Positions 30,102 through 38,551 of a stretch of DNA of 48,856 nucleotides are shown here, piece after piece. A model generated the notes under the pieces. It was not told where the DNA came from. It did no database searches and saw only the letters and a program-made list of their open reading frames with translations. Made by a program: the position numbers and the translations under genes. Source of the stretch: Hellea sp. (GTDB lineage Bacteria > Pseudomonadota > Alphaproteobacteria > Caulobacterales > Maricaulaceae); assembly GCA_029250925.1 (NCBI GenBank), contig JAQXEH010000025.1:1-48856 (forward strand), read 5' to 3'. Within the stretch, counting starts at the first letter, position 1; every line of letters begins with the position of its first letter.

Positions 30102-30974
30102 ATGAGTCTAAAATACCACCATGCTTACGATATATTGAAATTTATTTTTAATGAAACAGATCCGTGCGCATTAGTTTGCGTAAAAAGTGTAAATGGTGGT
30201 TCTATGAGATCTGTTGGGTCGCTAATGGCTGTTGGTTGTGATGGTAGTTTTGCAGGCTATATTTCTAATGGCTGTGTTGACGCAGATATTATATCTCAAT
30301 CTAAAATATCATTATCTGAAAATAAGACACGTATTATCCAATATGGAAAAGGATCCCAATATAAAGATATTAAACTCCCATGCGGTGGCTCTATAGAATT
30401 AATAATCATACCTAACCCAAATAAAAAAACTGTAGGTAAAGCCATAGAAGCATTAGGATCTCGGAAAGAATTCCTTCTTAAGTTTGATGAGTATGAACAT
30501 AAATACAGCCCTAAATTACAGATTAATCTCTATGGACGTGATGAGGCTTTGTTCTCTTTAGCTTCACTCGCAACAGAAGTAGGTCTCGAAGTGAATGTCC
30601 ATTCTCCAGACAAAAGTATTAATGATGAACTTAAATTTTTATCTTTCACGCATTTAGATAATCCTGAAAAACCTTTAATTAACCTCGATGATCATTGGAC
30701 TGCTGTAGTTTTATTATTTCATGACCACGATTGGGAACTAAATATTTTAAAACGAGTAGTATTGGGTGATGCTTTTTACATAGGCGCTATGGGTAGTATA
30801 AAAACTCAACAAGTGAGAGAGCAAAAATTAAGTAGTGCAGGTGTTTCGTTGTCGCATATTTCAAAAATTAGAGGGCCAATTGGCCTCATTCCATCAATGC
30901 GCGACACTAATCTTTTAGCATTGTCAACATTGGCCGAGATTATCAAAGTAGCAAAAGATAAAAACTTATTATGA
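30102..30974 (+). CDS. XdhC-family molybdenum cofactor insertion/sulfuration protein
   Basis: XdhC-type proteins bind the molybdenum cofactor and promote its sulfuration and insertion into xanthine-oxidase-family enzymes. The 290-residue product shows the N-terminal XdhC/CoxI domain (CALVCVKSVNGGSMRSVGSLM, then GSFAGYISNGCVDADI) and a C-terminal Rossmann-like domain (LNPWTAV-like DDHWTAVVLLFHDHDWE, and the FYIGAMGS motif). It overlaps the next gene by ATGA. Its presence indicates a xanthine-oxidase-family client. The only one in this window is the IorB-type enzyme at 16102-18366. Confidence 0.9.
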   Translation: MSLKYHHAYDILKFIFNETDPCALVCVKSVNGGSMRSVGSLMAVGCDGSFAGYISNGCVDADIISQSKISLSENKTRIIQYGKGSQYKDIKLPCGGSIELIIIPNPNKKTVGKAIEALGSRKEFLLKFDEYEHKYSPKLQINLYGRDEALFSLASLATEVGLEVNVHSPDKSINDELKFLSFTHLDNPEKPLINLDDHWTAVVLLFHDHDWELNILKRVVLGDAFYIGAMGSIKTQQVREQKLSSAGVSLSHISKIRGPIGLIPSMRDTNLLALSTLAEIIKVAKDKNLL

Positions 30975-31549
30975 GAGAAGAGGAAACTGCATTAGTAATA
31001 TTGGCCAGCGGTTTATCTCAACGCTTTGGAAGAAGTGATAAACTGACTGCCCCTTTCAGAGGAAAGCCACTTATCCAACATATAATCGATAGCTGTAAAT
31101 CAATTAACTTCGGAAAGCGTTTTGCAGTTGTACCTTCGAAACCAAGCGCACTTCATGATTTACTGATAGATAATGGTTTTATTTTAATTGAAAATAATAG
31201 TCCTATGCTGGGTAAGGTGTATTCAGTAAAATTAGCAGTACAATTTATTCATAGAGCAGGATATAACAGTATATTTTTAGCATTAGGGGATATGCCTTTC
31301 GTTAAGAATTATGATATCAAAAACATAATCCAAGGTATAGGACATAATGATAAAGCTATATGTTGTTATAATGATACGTTAATGCCCCCAGTAATTTTTA
31401 GAAACGGCGTTATTAATAAGCTTATGACTTTAAATTCCCGATTTTCTACTAAGTCGTTGTTCGGTAATGGAAATTATTATAAATATAAAATACCAAAGGA
31501 AACTGCTTTAGATATAGATACAAAAGAGGAGTTACGGGAGCTATCATGA
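30971..31549 (+). CDS. MobA/MocA-like molybdenum cofactor nucleotidyltransferase
   Basis: The 192-residue NTP-transferase starts with the nucleotide loop VILASGLSQRFGRSDKL (residues 8-24) and has the metal site motif LALGDMPFV near 97-105. The N-terminal RFG form and the xdhC neighbour fit the MocA branch, which adds CMP to give the cytosine dinucleotide cofactor used by xanthine-oxidase-family enzymes. MobA (GMP) is the alternative. It overlaps both xdhC and moaD by ATGA, so it is translated as part of the same polycistron. Confidence 0.85.
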   Translation: MREEETALVILASGLSQRFGRSDKLTAPFRGKPLIQHIIDSCKSINFGKRFAVVPSKPSALHDLLIDNGFILIENNSPMLGKVYSVKLAVQFIHRAGYNSIFLALGDMPFVKNYDIKNIIQGIGHNDKAICCYNDTLMPPVIFRNGVINKLMTLNSRFSTKSLFGNGNYYKYKIPKETALDIDTKEELRELS

Positions 31550-31791
31550 TTACAATTCTCTTCTTTGGGAGTCTCGGTGATATTTCTCCGACTATGGAGA
31601 TCAGTCTACCTCCAAGTGTTATTACTATAGAGGACCTTACTCTTTGGTTATCTGAAAATATGGGTATTTCAGAGAAGACCTTACTTAAAAGGGGAAATAG
31701 GATATCTATAAACAAAAATATAATAACAGAAAATGTTTCATTGAAAGATGGAGATGAAATCGCTTTTATGTCACCTCTTAGTGGGGGCTGA
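31546..31791 (+). CDS. moaD: Molybdopterin synthase small subunit MoaD
   Basis: MoaD is the ubiquitin-like sulfur carrier of molybdopterin synthase. The 81-residue product has the beta-grasp pattern and ends in the diagnostic SPLSGG, whose C-terminal glycine is thiocarboxylated. It opens MITILFFGSLGDISP and contains LKDGDEIAFMSPLSGG. The ATG overlaps the preceding stop by ATGA and moaE follows after 2 bases, so the two subunits of the synthase are made together. Confidence 0.94.
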   Translation: MITILFFGSLGDISPTMEISLPPSVITIEDLTLWLSENMGISEKTLLKRGNRISINKNIITENVSLKDGDEIAFMSPLSGG

Positions 31792-31793
31792 AA

Positions 31794-32240
31794 ATGGGTA
31801 TTTTAAGAATATCTAACACAGAACTTAATCCTGAGTCTGAGCATAAGGCTTTCAGAAATGAGGTTAAAGGAGCAGGAGCTATTGTAGCTTTTACTGGTAT
31901 AGTTCGTGGAGAAAACCAGGAGCTTTCATTGACTTTATCACACTATGCAGGATTTACTGAGAAACAAATTATTAGAATAGCTAGCAAAGCTGAAAAGCGA
32001 TGGAGTATTTTAAATTGGAGAATTATTCACCGTGTTGGTGTTATGTTGCCTGGTGAACCTATAGTCTTTGTTGCAACGGCTAGTCTCCACCGTCGAGATT
32101 CTTTTGAAGCCGCAGATTTTTTGATGGATTATTTGAAGTCAGAAGCTCCATTTTGGAAGTCTGAAAAATCTTTAGGAAAAATAAAGTGGATTGAGCCAAG
32201 GCATCAAGACCTTAATGATAAAAAAAGATGGGAAGAATAA
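31794..32240 (+). CDS. moaE: Molybdopterin synthase catalytic subunit MoaE
   Basis: MoaE converts precursor Z (cPMP) to molybdopterin using sulfur from MoaD. The 148-residue product shows GAIVAFTGIVRGEN, the LSHYAGFTEKQI segment (usual LEHYPGMTE), HRVGVMLPGEPIVFVATASLHRRDSFEAADFLMDYLK, and the catalytic lysine region APFWKSEKS. The last codons overlap the next gene (TAATG). Confidence 0.95.
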   Translation: MGILRISNTELNPESEHKAFRNEVKGAGAIVAFTGIVRGENQELSLTLSHYAGFTEKQIIRIASKAEKRWSILNWRIIHRVGVMLPGEPIVFVATASLHRRDSFEAADFLMDYLKSEAPFWKSEKSLGKIKWIEPRHQDLNDKKRWEE

Positions 32241-32770
32241 TGGTAGGTATAGACGTAAGCTTAGAATTCAAGCCAGTTAAAATAGCTATTCTGACTGTAT
32301 CCGATACTCGAACAGAGCTAACAGATACATCCGGTGATATTTTAGAGTCAAAAATTAAACTATCAGGACATGAAATAATTTATCGGTCCATTAAAAGAGA
32401 TACTATAGACGGTGTTAGGGATAAAATTAGTATTTGGATAAATGACCCTATAGTTGACGTTATTATTACAACTGGGGGGACAGGTTTAACTGGACGCGAT
32501 ATAACAGTGGAGGCTATCTCTCCCATGTTTGACAAGTTAATTGATGGTTTCTCAGTTATTTTTCATCAAGAAAGTTTTAAATCTATTGGTCTGTCTACTT
32601 TGCAATCGAGGGCCTGTGCTGGACTTGCTAAGGGGACAATAATATTTTGCCTCCCAGGATCAAACGGAGCAGTAAAGGATGGATGGGATAAAGTAATCTC
32701 TGCACAGCTTGATAGTAGGCACCGTCCTTGTAATATGATAGATTTAATGCCTCGTTTTGGAGAATTTTGA
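32240..32770 (+). CDS. moaB: MoaB/MogA-type molybdenum cofactor protein
   Basis: This family adenylylates molybdopterin before MoeA inserts molybdenum. The 176-residue product has the MPT-binding motifs ILTVSDTRTELTDTSGDIL and TTGGTGLTGRDITVEAI, and the late FCLPGSNGAVKDGWDKVI. I take ATG at 32240, which overlaps the moaE stop (TAATG). ATG at 32228 would add four residues inside moaE. Length and the SDTR motif fit MoaB better than MogA. Its partner MoeA is encoded divergently 2 kb upstream. Confidence 0.92.
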   Translation: MVGIDVSLEFKPVKIAILTVSDTRTELTDTSGDILESKIKLSGHEIIYRSIKRDTIDGVRDKISIWINDPIVDVIITTGGTGLTGRDITVEAISPMFDKLIDGFSVIFHQESFKSIGLSTLQSRACAGLAKGTIIFCLPGSNGAVKDGWDKVISAQLDSRHRPCNMIDLMPRFGEF

Positions 32771-33243
32771 TGTCTAATTTAACCCATTTTGATGAATCTG
32801 GTCGTCCAGCAATGGTCGATGTATCTAGCAAAGATATAACTTCTAGAATTGCAGTGGCAAAAGGAAAAGTTAGAATGTCAATGAATACTTTGATGTCAGT
32901 TAAAGAGCAGAAAAATAAAAAAGGTAATGTTGAGCAGGTGGCTGAGTTAGCTGGAATTATGGCAGCAAAAAATACATCAAATTTAATTCCATTATGCCAC
33001 CCAATACAAATCTCTAAGGTAAGTGTTCGAATTGACCATGATGATGCATTGCCGGGGTTATCTATTTCAGCAGAGGTGAAAACAGATGGTAAAACAGGAG
33101 TTGAAATGGAAGCTTTAACTGCTGTCTCTATATCATGTTTGACTATATATGATATGTTAAAATCAAAGGATAAACATATGACGATTTTGGATATTTTACT
33201 AGAAAGTAAAGCTGGTGGTAAGTCCGGGGATTGGCAACGTTAA
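32770..33243 (+). CDS. moaC: Cyclic pyranopterin monophosphate synthase MoaC
   Basis: MoaC forms cPMP from the product of MoaA. The 157-residue product has the family core LTHFDESGRPAMVDVSSK, NLIPLCHPIQISKV with the active-site histidine, and DGKTGVEMEALTAVSISCLTIYDMLKSKDK. The start ATG overlaps the moaB stop (TGATG). The partner gene moaA is not in the window, so the first step must be encoded elsewhere. The stop overlaps the convergent hydrolase gene by 3 bases. Confidence 0.96.
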   Translation: MSNLTHFDESGRPAMVDVSSKDITSRIAVAKGKVRMSMNTLMSVKEQKNKKGNVEQVAELAGIMAAKNTSNLIPLCHPIQISKVSVRIDHDDALPGLSISAEVKTDGKTGVEMEALTAVSISCLTIYDMLKSKDKHMTILDILLESKAGGKSGDWQR

Positions 33244-34088
33244 TAGCTTAAAATATTACTAATTTGTTTTAAGGTTATTTTAGCTTCTTTAGTCGGCATA
33301 ATAATATGCACATGCGGCATATGTTTTGTAATTTTAAGTGTTATTTTTGGATTCTTTTTAGAAAAACGAACTATATCATCATGAAGTAAGTCAAGATCAC
33401 CTGAAAATATAGTAGTTTTTGGTAACTTTAAATTATTATGATATAATGGACTAATTAATGGATCTTTTAAGTCTAATCCATTTGCAAACCTAATAGCGGC
33501 TTTTTGAATATCTTTTTTATCGAGTAATTGCTCGGATGGGTTTGCTTTTAAGTTTGGATTTTTTAACTCTAGGTCTACCCAAGGCGATAATAATATGAGC
33601 TTATTTGGTTTTTTTAGTTTAGAGGTCATTATCCAATCGACTAGCGCTATTGCGAGGTTGCCCCCAGCAGAGTCTCCCATAATTATTATGTTATTAGGGT
33701 TATGTTTTGCAATGGTCTCAACATAGCTGTTTTTCACCCATTCATGTATTTCATTGACATTATAATCTGGGGGTAATGGGTAATCAGGAACAATTATTTT
33801 TACTTTTGATATTTTTGCTAAACGCCCTATCATGGAATAGTACATAGAGTTTAAACCAAGAACGAAAGCTCCTCCATGTAGATAATACACTAAAGTTGTA
33901 TTACCATCATAAGTCCAAATGTTGTGTTTTTTATAAATTGTTCCTTTAATTGAATACCTTAACTTATACCAGAAATTTGGTTTTGAATCTGGTAGCCTTT
34001 TTCTAGATAGAAAGTACCCTAATATTTTTTTTGCACCAATAACTTTAAGTAGAAATAAGAACGTTTTGTGTGAAATTGAAGTTTTCAT
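33240..34088 (-). CDS. Alpha/beta hydrolase of HSL-like (type IV) esterase family
   Basis: The product shows the HSL-type oxyanion motif HGGAFVLGLNSMYY (residues 71-84 with my start) and nucleophile S140 in GDSAGGN, followed by LLSPWVDLE, FSGDLDLLHDD (acid) and HVHI (late histidine region). Such enzymes hydrolyse short acyl esters in the cytoplasm. The N-terminal cap helix is basic and hydrophobic. I use ATG at 34088 (282 residues). An upstream ATG at 34163 would add 25 residues but has no ribosome binding site and would start 11 bases from the divergent thiolase gene. No clear link to the moa genes it converges on. Confidence 0.82.
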   Translation of the reverse strand: MKTSISHKTFLFLLKVIGAKKILGYFLSRKRLPDSKPNFWYKLRYSIKGTIYKKHNIWTYDGNTTLVYYLHGGAFVLGLNSMYYSMIGRLAKISKVKIIVPDYPLPPDYNVNEIHEWVKNSYVETIAKHNPNNIIIMGDSAGGNLAIALVDWIMTSKLKKPNKLILLSPWVDLELKNPNLKANPSEQLLDKKDIQKAAIRFANGLDLKDPLISPLYHNNLKLPKTTIFSGDLDLLHDDIVRFSKKNPKITLKITKHMPHVHIIMPTKEAKITLKQISNILSY

Positions 34089-34174
34089 ATTTTTTATTCT
34101 TTCGGTACTTTTCAAATGCTTGCTTTTTATAGCGCGGAAGGCTAGATATGCAACAAATTGCATAGGAGATCAAA

Positions 34175-35353
34175 ATGCGCGAAGCAGTAATCGTTTCAAC
34201 GGCTAGAACACCAATAGGCAGGGCTTATCGTGGGGCTTTTAATAATACATGTTCTCCAACTTTAGCTGCCCATGCTATTTCTCATGCTGTAAAGCGTGCA
34301 GGGTTAGATGGGCCTGAAGTAGAAGATGTAATAATGGGTTCTGCTTTGCAGCAAGGTTCACAATCATCGAATGTAGCACGGATGGCAACTTTAAGAGCGG
34401 GTTTGCCTGAATCTGTATCGGCAATGACAATTGATCGTCAATGTTCATCAGGTATGATGGCTATCGGTTTAGCAGCTAAACAGATATTGGTAGACAATAT
34501 GGACATAGCTGTTGGCGGCGGGCTTGATTCGATATCTAAAGTCCAAACAGCGGATATGAGAGTAGAAGCTGACCCAGAGCTTCACGCTTTACAACCCGCG
34601 GCCTATATGCCGATGATTGACACAGCTGAAATAGTAGCAAAAAGATATAAAGTTTCTAGAGAGGCTCAGGATAACTATGCTTTACAAAGCCAAAAAAGAA
34701 CACATCAGGCTCAATTATCAGGAAAATTTAATGATGAGATAGTACCAATGACATCTGTGATGGCTGTAAAAAACAAAGAGACTGGTGAAATTTCAACTAA
34801 TCAAGTTACATTGGATAAAGATGAAGGAAATAGGCCTTCAACAAACATAGAGGGTTTGTCTAACCTTAAGCCTGTACGTGGTCCGGATCATTTTATTACA
34901 GCAGGAAATGCATCTCAGTTATCAGATGGCGCGTCAGCTTCTGTTTTAATGGAGGCAAGGGTGGCCTCACAGAGAGGGCTTGAACCTCTGGGTATTTATA
35001 GAGGTATGGCCGTTGCTGGATTAGCTCCTGACGAGATGGGGATTGGGCCAGTTTATGCAATTCCTAAGCTTCTGAAAAAAACTGGCCTTAAAATGGATGA
35101 TATTGGTTTATGGGAATTAAATGAGGCTTTTGCAGTTCAAGTGATTTATTGCAGGGATAAATTGGGCATTCCAAATGAGATTATGAATGTAAATGGGGGA
35201 GCTATTTCGATTGGGCACCCATATGGAATGTCTGGAGCGAGAATGGTTGCTCACGCTTTAATTGAGGGCAAACGCCGCGGCGTAAAATATGTTGTGAGCA
35301 CTATGTGTGTAGGCGGTGGTATGGGCGCAGCAGGCTTGTTTGAAGTTGTTTAA
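34175..35353 (+). CDS. Acetyl-CoA acyltransferase (thiolase)
   Basis: Thiolases make or cleave 3-ketoacyl-CoA. The 392-residue protein is standard size. Nucleophile C90 sits in [10 protein letters not shown], with [11 protein letters not shown]348 in [10 protein letters not shown] and C378 in [10 protein letters not shown]. The usual GHPxGxTG has Ser in place of Thr. GGAGATCAAA lies just upstream of the ATG. An SDR follows 21 bases later, and together they could carry out the last two steps of beta-oxidation or related acyl-CoA chemistry. Chain-length preference cannot be told. The divergent esterase gene shares its upstream region. Confidence 0.93.
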   Translation: MREAVIVSTARTPIGRAYRGAFNNTCSPTLAAHAISHAVKRAGLDGPEVEDVIMGSALQQGSQSSNVARMATLRAGLPESVSAMTIDRQCSSGMMAIGLAAKQILVDNMDIAVGGGLDSISKVQTADMRVEADPELHALQPAAYMPMIDTAEIVAKRYKVSREAQDNYALQSQKRTHQAQLSGKFNDEIVPMTSVMAVKNKETGEISTNQVTLDKDEGNRPSTNIEGLSNLKPVRGPDHFITAGNASQLSDGASASVLMEARVASQRGLEPLGIYRGMAVAGLAPDEMGIGPVYAIPKLLKKTGLKMDDIGLWELNEAFAVQVIYCRDKLGIPNEIMNVNGGAISIGHPYGMSGARMVAHALIEGKRRGVKYVVSTMCVGGGMGAAGLFEVV

Positions 35354-35374
35354 GGAAAAGAGAGCAAAATAATA

Positions 35375-36292
35375 ATGAGTATTATAGAATTTAATGACCG
35401 AGTTGCAGTTGTTACAGGTGCTGGAGGTGGATTGGGTAGAAGTCATGCTTTAGAGTTAGCACGTCGTGGTGTCAAAGTGGTTGTTAATGACTTAGGCGGG
35501 AGTGTTTCTGGTGAAGGCGGATCTGCCACTATGGCAGAGAATGTTGTAGAAGAAATACGTGAATTCGGGGGAACGGCAATGGCCAATGGTGCTAACGTAA
35601 CAAATCCAGAGGAAGTTCGGGATATGGTTAGCTCAGTTATCGAAAAGTGGGGTCACATAGATATCTTAGTCAATAATGCTGGTATACTTCGTGATAAATC
35701 ATTTACCAAAATGGATATCAATGACTTTAGATTAGTGATTGAGGTCCACCTTATGGGGTCAGTAATTTGTACTAAAGCTGTGTGGGATCACATGAAAGAA
35801 AGAAAGTATGGTCGTATTGTTATGACAACATCTTCCTCAGGAAATTATGGTAACTTCGGACAAACCAACTATGGGGCAGCTAAAACTGGTGTTGTTGGTC
35901 TGATGAATACACTTTGCTTGGAAGGAGCAAAATATGATATCCGTGTGAATGCGCTTTCCCCGACAGCTGCAACACGTATGACTGAGAGTTTGATGCCTCA
36001 AGAAGCTTTAGATTTATTGACAGTTGATAGTGTGACAGCTGGATTAATTCCTTTGGTTTGCGATGGTGCACCGAATAGATTAATTATGTGTGCAGGAGCT
36101 GGAGGTTATGCGGCAACTAAAGTTTTTGAAACTTCAGGTATACATTTAGCACCAAATGAACAAACAGCTGAAAATGTTATGCTTAATTTGGATAAAATCC
36201 GTAATAGTATTAATCAAGAAGAATATACATCAGGTGGTCAGCAAACAATGAAGTTCGTTGGCAATGCAGCTAAAAATTTAGGTATTAGTTGA
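35375..36292 (+). CDS. Short-chain dehydrogenase, multifunctional-enzyme type 2-like
   Basis: A classical SDR of 305 residues with NAD-binding TGAGGGLG at 14-21, NNAG at 100-103, and the catalytic S153-155/Y166/K170 set in TTSSSGNYGNFGQTNYGAAK. The opening FNDRVAVVTGAGGGLGRSHALELARRG and VNDLGGSVSGEGGS, plus the long C-terminal part, match the 3-hydroxyacyl-CoA dehydrogenase domain of peroxisomal MFE-2/HSD17B4 and its stand-alone bacterial relatives. It follows the thiolase in the same operon, supporting 3-hydroxyacyl-CoA oxidation. The hydratase and acyl-CoA dehydrogenase steps are not in the window. Confidence 0.9.
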   Translation: MSIIEFNDRVAVVTGAGGGLGRSHALELARRGVKVVVNDLGGSVSGEGGSATMAENVVEEIREFGGTAMANGANVTNPEEVRDMVSSVIEKWGHIDILVNNAGILRDKSFTKMDINDFRLVIEVHLMGSVICTKAVWDHMKERKYGRIVMTTSSSGNYGNFGQTNYGAAKTGVVGLMNTLCLEGAKYDIRVNALSPTAATRMTESLMPQEALDLLTVDSVTAGLIPLVCDGAPNRLIMCAGAGGYAATKVFETSGIHLAPNEQTAENVMLNLDKIRNSINQEEYTSGGQQTMKFVGNAAKNLGIS

Positions 36293-36314
36293 GAGTAAAT
36301 TACCAACCTTAAAA

Positions 36315-38117
36315 CTATATTTCTTTACAAGCCTTTTCTAGCCATAATAGAGTTTTTCCAGAGAGGCTTGGAGAAATTTTATCATAAACAGTTTTATGAT
36401 ACTCATTGATGTAATCTTTCTCTTGCTCATTAAGAATTGTAGTGTCGATCATCCCTTTATGGATAGGAGCTAGTGTAAGCGTTTCAAAGCTTAACATTTT
36501 TCTTTCCCCGTGAATGCTTGAAACTGGCTTAGTTACATATTGTAAGTTTTCAATTCGTATACCATAGGCGCCGCTTTTATAATAACCAGGCTCATTGGAT
36601 AAGATCATTCCTGGTTTCAGCGCTACATTGTTCGGTGCCTTAGAAATTCTTTGCGGCCCTTCGTGAACCCCTAAATATAACCCAACCCCATGACCAGTTC
36701 CATGATCGTAGTCTAAACCATTTTGCCATAATGGCATTCTAGCTAATGCATCCAAATTTGATCCAGTCGTTCCTTCTGGAAAATATGCTGTAGCTAGTGC
36801 TATATGACCTTTAAGCACAAGGGTGAACCTATACCGCATTTCAGAGGATGGCTTTCCAATAGGAACTGTTCTTGTAACATCAGTCGTACCATCTTCGTAT
36901 TGTGCGCCGCTATCAATTAAATAAAGTGATCCCTGAGATAAGTTTTTAGATGTTTCTTCGCTAACTCTGTAGTGGACTATTGCTCCGTTAGAACCTGCTC
37001 CTGATATACTTTCAAAACTTAAATCCTTAAGTAAACCTGTTTCAAGTCTGAATTCTTCAAGTTGTTTTGCAGCACTTATTTCAGTTTCTTTTCCTGTTTG
37101 TGCCTTTGTATCCAACCAATGAAGAAACCTGATAAGGGGTACAGCATCTCGCTTATGAGCGTTTATGGTACTTTTTATCTCCGTTTCATTTTTACATGCT
37201 CTAGGAAGGGCTATTGGATCTTGCGCTCTTAGTATGACCGCTTGGCTATTTTTAAGAGTGTCGAAGAACCATGATGATGCATTAGAGGGGTCAACTAACA
37301 CCTTGTACCCACATAGAAGATTAAGCTCCTTTTCGATGCTAGATTCATCGAAAATTGTAACATTTTCTCCTAGATAGTCCCTTAATTCATTAGTGAGCTT
37401 ATCATTATCAACAAATAGTTGGACTTTACCATGTTTATCAATTGTAGCAGTTGAAAGTATTAATGGTGTGCACATCACATCTGCTCCTCTTATATTGAGT
37501 AACCATGCAATTGAGGCGGGCGAAGTTATTAACGCTATGTCAGCATTCTTTTTGCTTATTAATTTTGCTATTCTAGTACATTTGTGATGATGAGGTTCAC
37601 CAGAAAATTCGACAGGGTGTATTTTTATTTTGGAGGAGGGAGTGTTAGGTCTGTTCGCCCAGCTGTTATCTAATGGATTATTCTTAATTGCTAATAGCTT
37701 AGCTTTTGAGTATTTTTTTAATTTTTCTAATGAGTTTGGGGTATGTAATTTAGGGTCATACCCAATAGTATGCTTAACTTTTGTGTTGGCCTCTAACCAG
37801 CTTGTTAGCCCGCCATTTTCTAGACTTTCATAGTTAAAAAGTTTGTTATCTACCTGACTTTTTACCTGTAATGTGTACCTACCATCAACAAATATAGCTG
37901 CTGAATCCTGCATTATTATAGCAGCTCCAGCTGAGCCGGTAAAACCACTTACCCACATTAATCTTTCATTGCAGTCGGGTAGGTACTCATTTTGATATTC
38001 ATCTTCATGTGGTACAAGAAACCCGTCCAATTTTAATTTTTTTAAGGTGTCTCTCAGTTTTGGAAGATTTTTTCTACCATATTCTGGACCACCACGTGTT
38101 TCAAAGTTCTGTATCAT
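36315..38117 (-). CDS. pepP: Aminopeptidase P family protein (M24B)
   Basis: This is a Xaa-Pro aminopeptidase-type metalloenzyme. The 600-residue form has two creatinase-like N-terminal domains (starting DGFLVPHEDEYQNEYLP and a second near FVDNDKLTNELRDYL) and a C-terminal pita-bread domain. Metal ligands are visible: Asp pair in LIDSGAQYEDGTTDVTR, His in DHGTGHGVG, Glu in LSNEPGYY, and the last Glu in IRIENLQYV. I use the ATG at 38117 rather than TTG at 38129. It is convergent with the SDR. The symbol is used in the broad sense because the long form differs from E. coli PepP. Confidence 0.9.
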   Translation of the reverse strand: MIQNFETRGGPEYGRKNLPKLRDTLKKLKLDGFLVPHEDEYQNEYLPDCNERLMWVSGFTGSAGAAIIMQDSAAIFVDGRYTLQVKSQVDNKLFNYESLENGGLTSWLEANTKVKHTIGYDPKLHTPNSLEKLKKYSKAKLLAIKNNPLDNSWANRPNTPSSKIKIHPVEFSGEPHHHKCTRIAKLISKKNADIALITSPASIAWLLNIRGADVMCTPLILSTATIDKHGKVQLFVDNDKLTNELRDYLGENVTIFDESSIEKELNLLCGYKVLVDPSNASSWFFDTLKNSQAVILRAQDPIALPRACKNETEIKSTINAHKRDAVPLIRFLHWLDTKAQTGKETEISAAKQLEEFRLETGLLKDLSFESISGAGSNGAIVHYRVSEETSKNLSQGSLYLIDSGAQYEDGTTDVTRTVPIGKPSSEMRYRFTLVLKGHIALATAYFPEGTTGSNLDALARMPLWQNGLDYDHGTGHGVGLYLGVHEGPQRISKAPNNVALKPGMILSNEPGYYKSGAYGIRIENLQYVTKPVSSIHGERKMLSFETLTLAPIHKGMIDTTILNEQEKDYINEYHKTVYDKISPSLSGKTLLWLEKACKEI

Positions 38118-38392
38118 GTATCTAATCAATCTTTAATTTAAAAGAAATTCAATTATCCTAATTTATCATTAGAAAGCAAAATAAAAAATATAATAAACCA
38201 ATTAAAATAATTTATTATTAGAGGGCGCGGTTAAAAGAATAGTAAACTTATTTTCCAAGACTCTGTTGCCATTACATAAATTTTTAAGCCATGCAAATAT
38301 GCATACCTTTGTCTTCATTCTTGAACGTTCCCTTTCGGATGTAATTCTCTATCTTTAAGCCTTAAGAGAAGTTCATTTATTGGAGAAAAAAA

Positions 38393-38551
38393 ATGACTAC
38401 TGATTTTTCTGGTGCACAATTAATTAATTTTGAAATCTTGTGCGAAAATAACGAAAGTATATTTTTAAGTACGGACTATCAAAAAGCTAAATTAAATCTA
38501 ATTGGCAGACGACACGCTCGTCGAGATAGAAGAGCTAACCGCGCTATTTAA
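38393..38551 (+). CDS. Small basic protein, 52 residues, unknown function
   Basis: I do not recognise this protein. The reading frame runs from ATG at 38393 to TAA at 38549-38551. TTGGAGA lies 6-10 bases upstream as a good ribosome binding site, and about 260 bases of leader precede it. The N-terminal half is neutral to acidic (TTDFSGAQLINFEILCENNES). The last 15 residues are strongly basic (GRRHARRDRRANRAI) and could bind nucleic acid. Its 3' end overlaps the convergent prmA stop by 8 bases. ATGCA-AATA-TGCAT, an inverted repeat, lies about 90 bases upstream. Supported by start, ribosome binding site and composition only. Confidence 0.6.
   Translation: MTTDFSGAQLINFEILCENNESIFLSTDYQKAKLNLIGRRHARRDRRANRAI

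Noticed and set aside
33240-34163. Longer form of the minus-strand esterase starting at 34163
   Set aside because: No ribosome binding site is present (the CTCCT there belongs to the opposite-strand GGAG of the thiolase) and it would leave only 11 bases for two divergent promoters.
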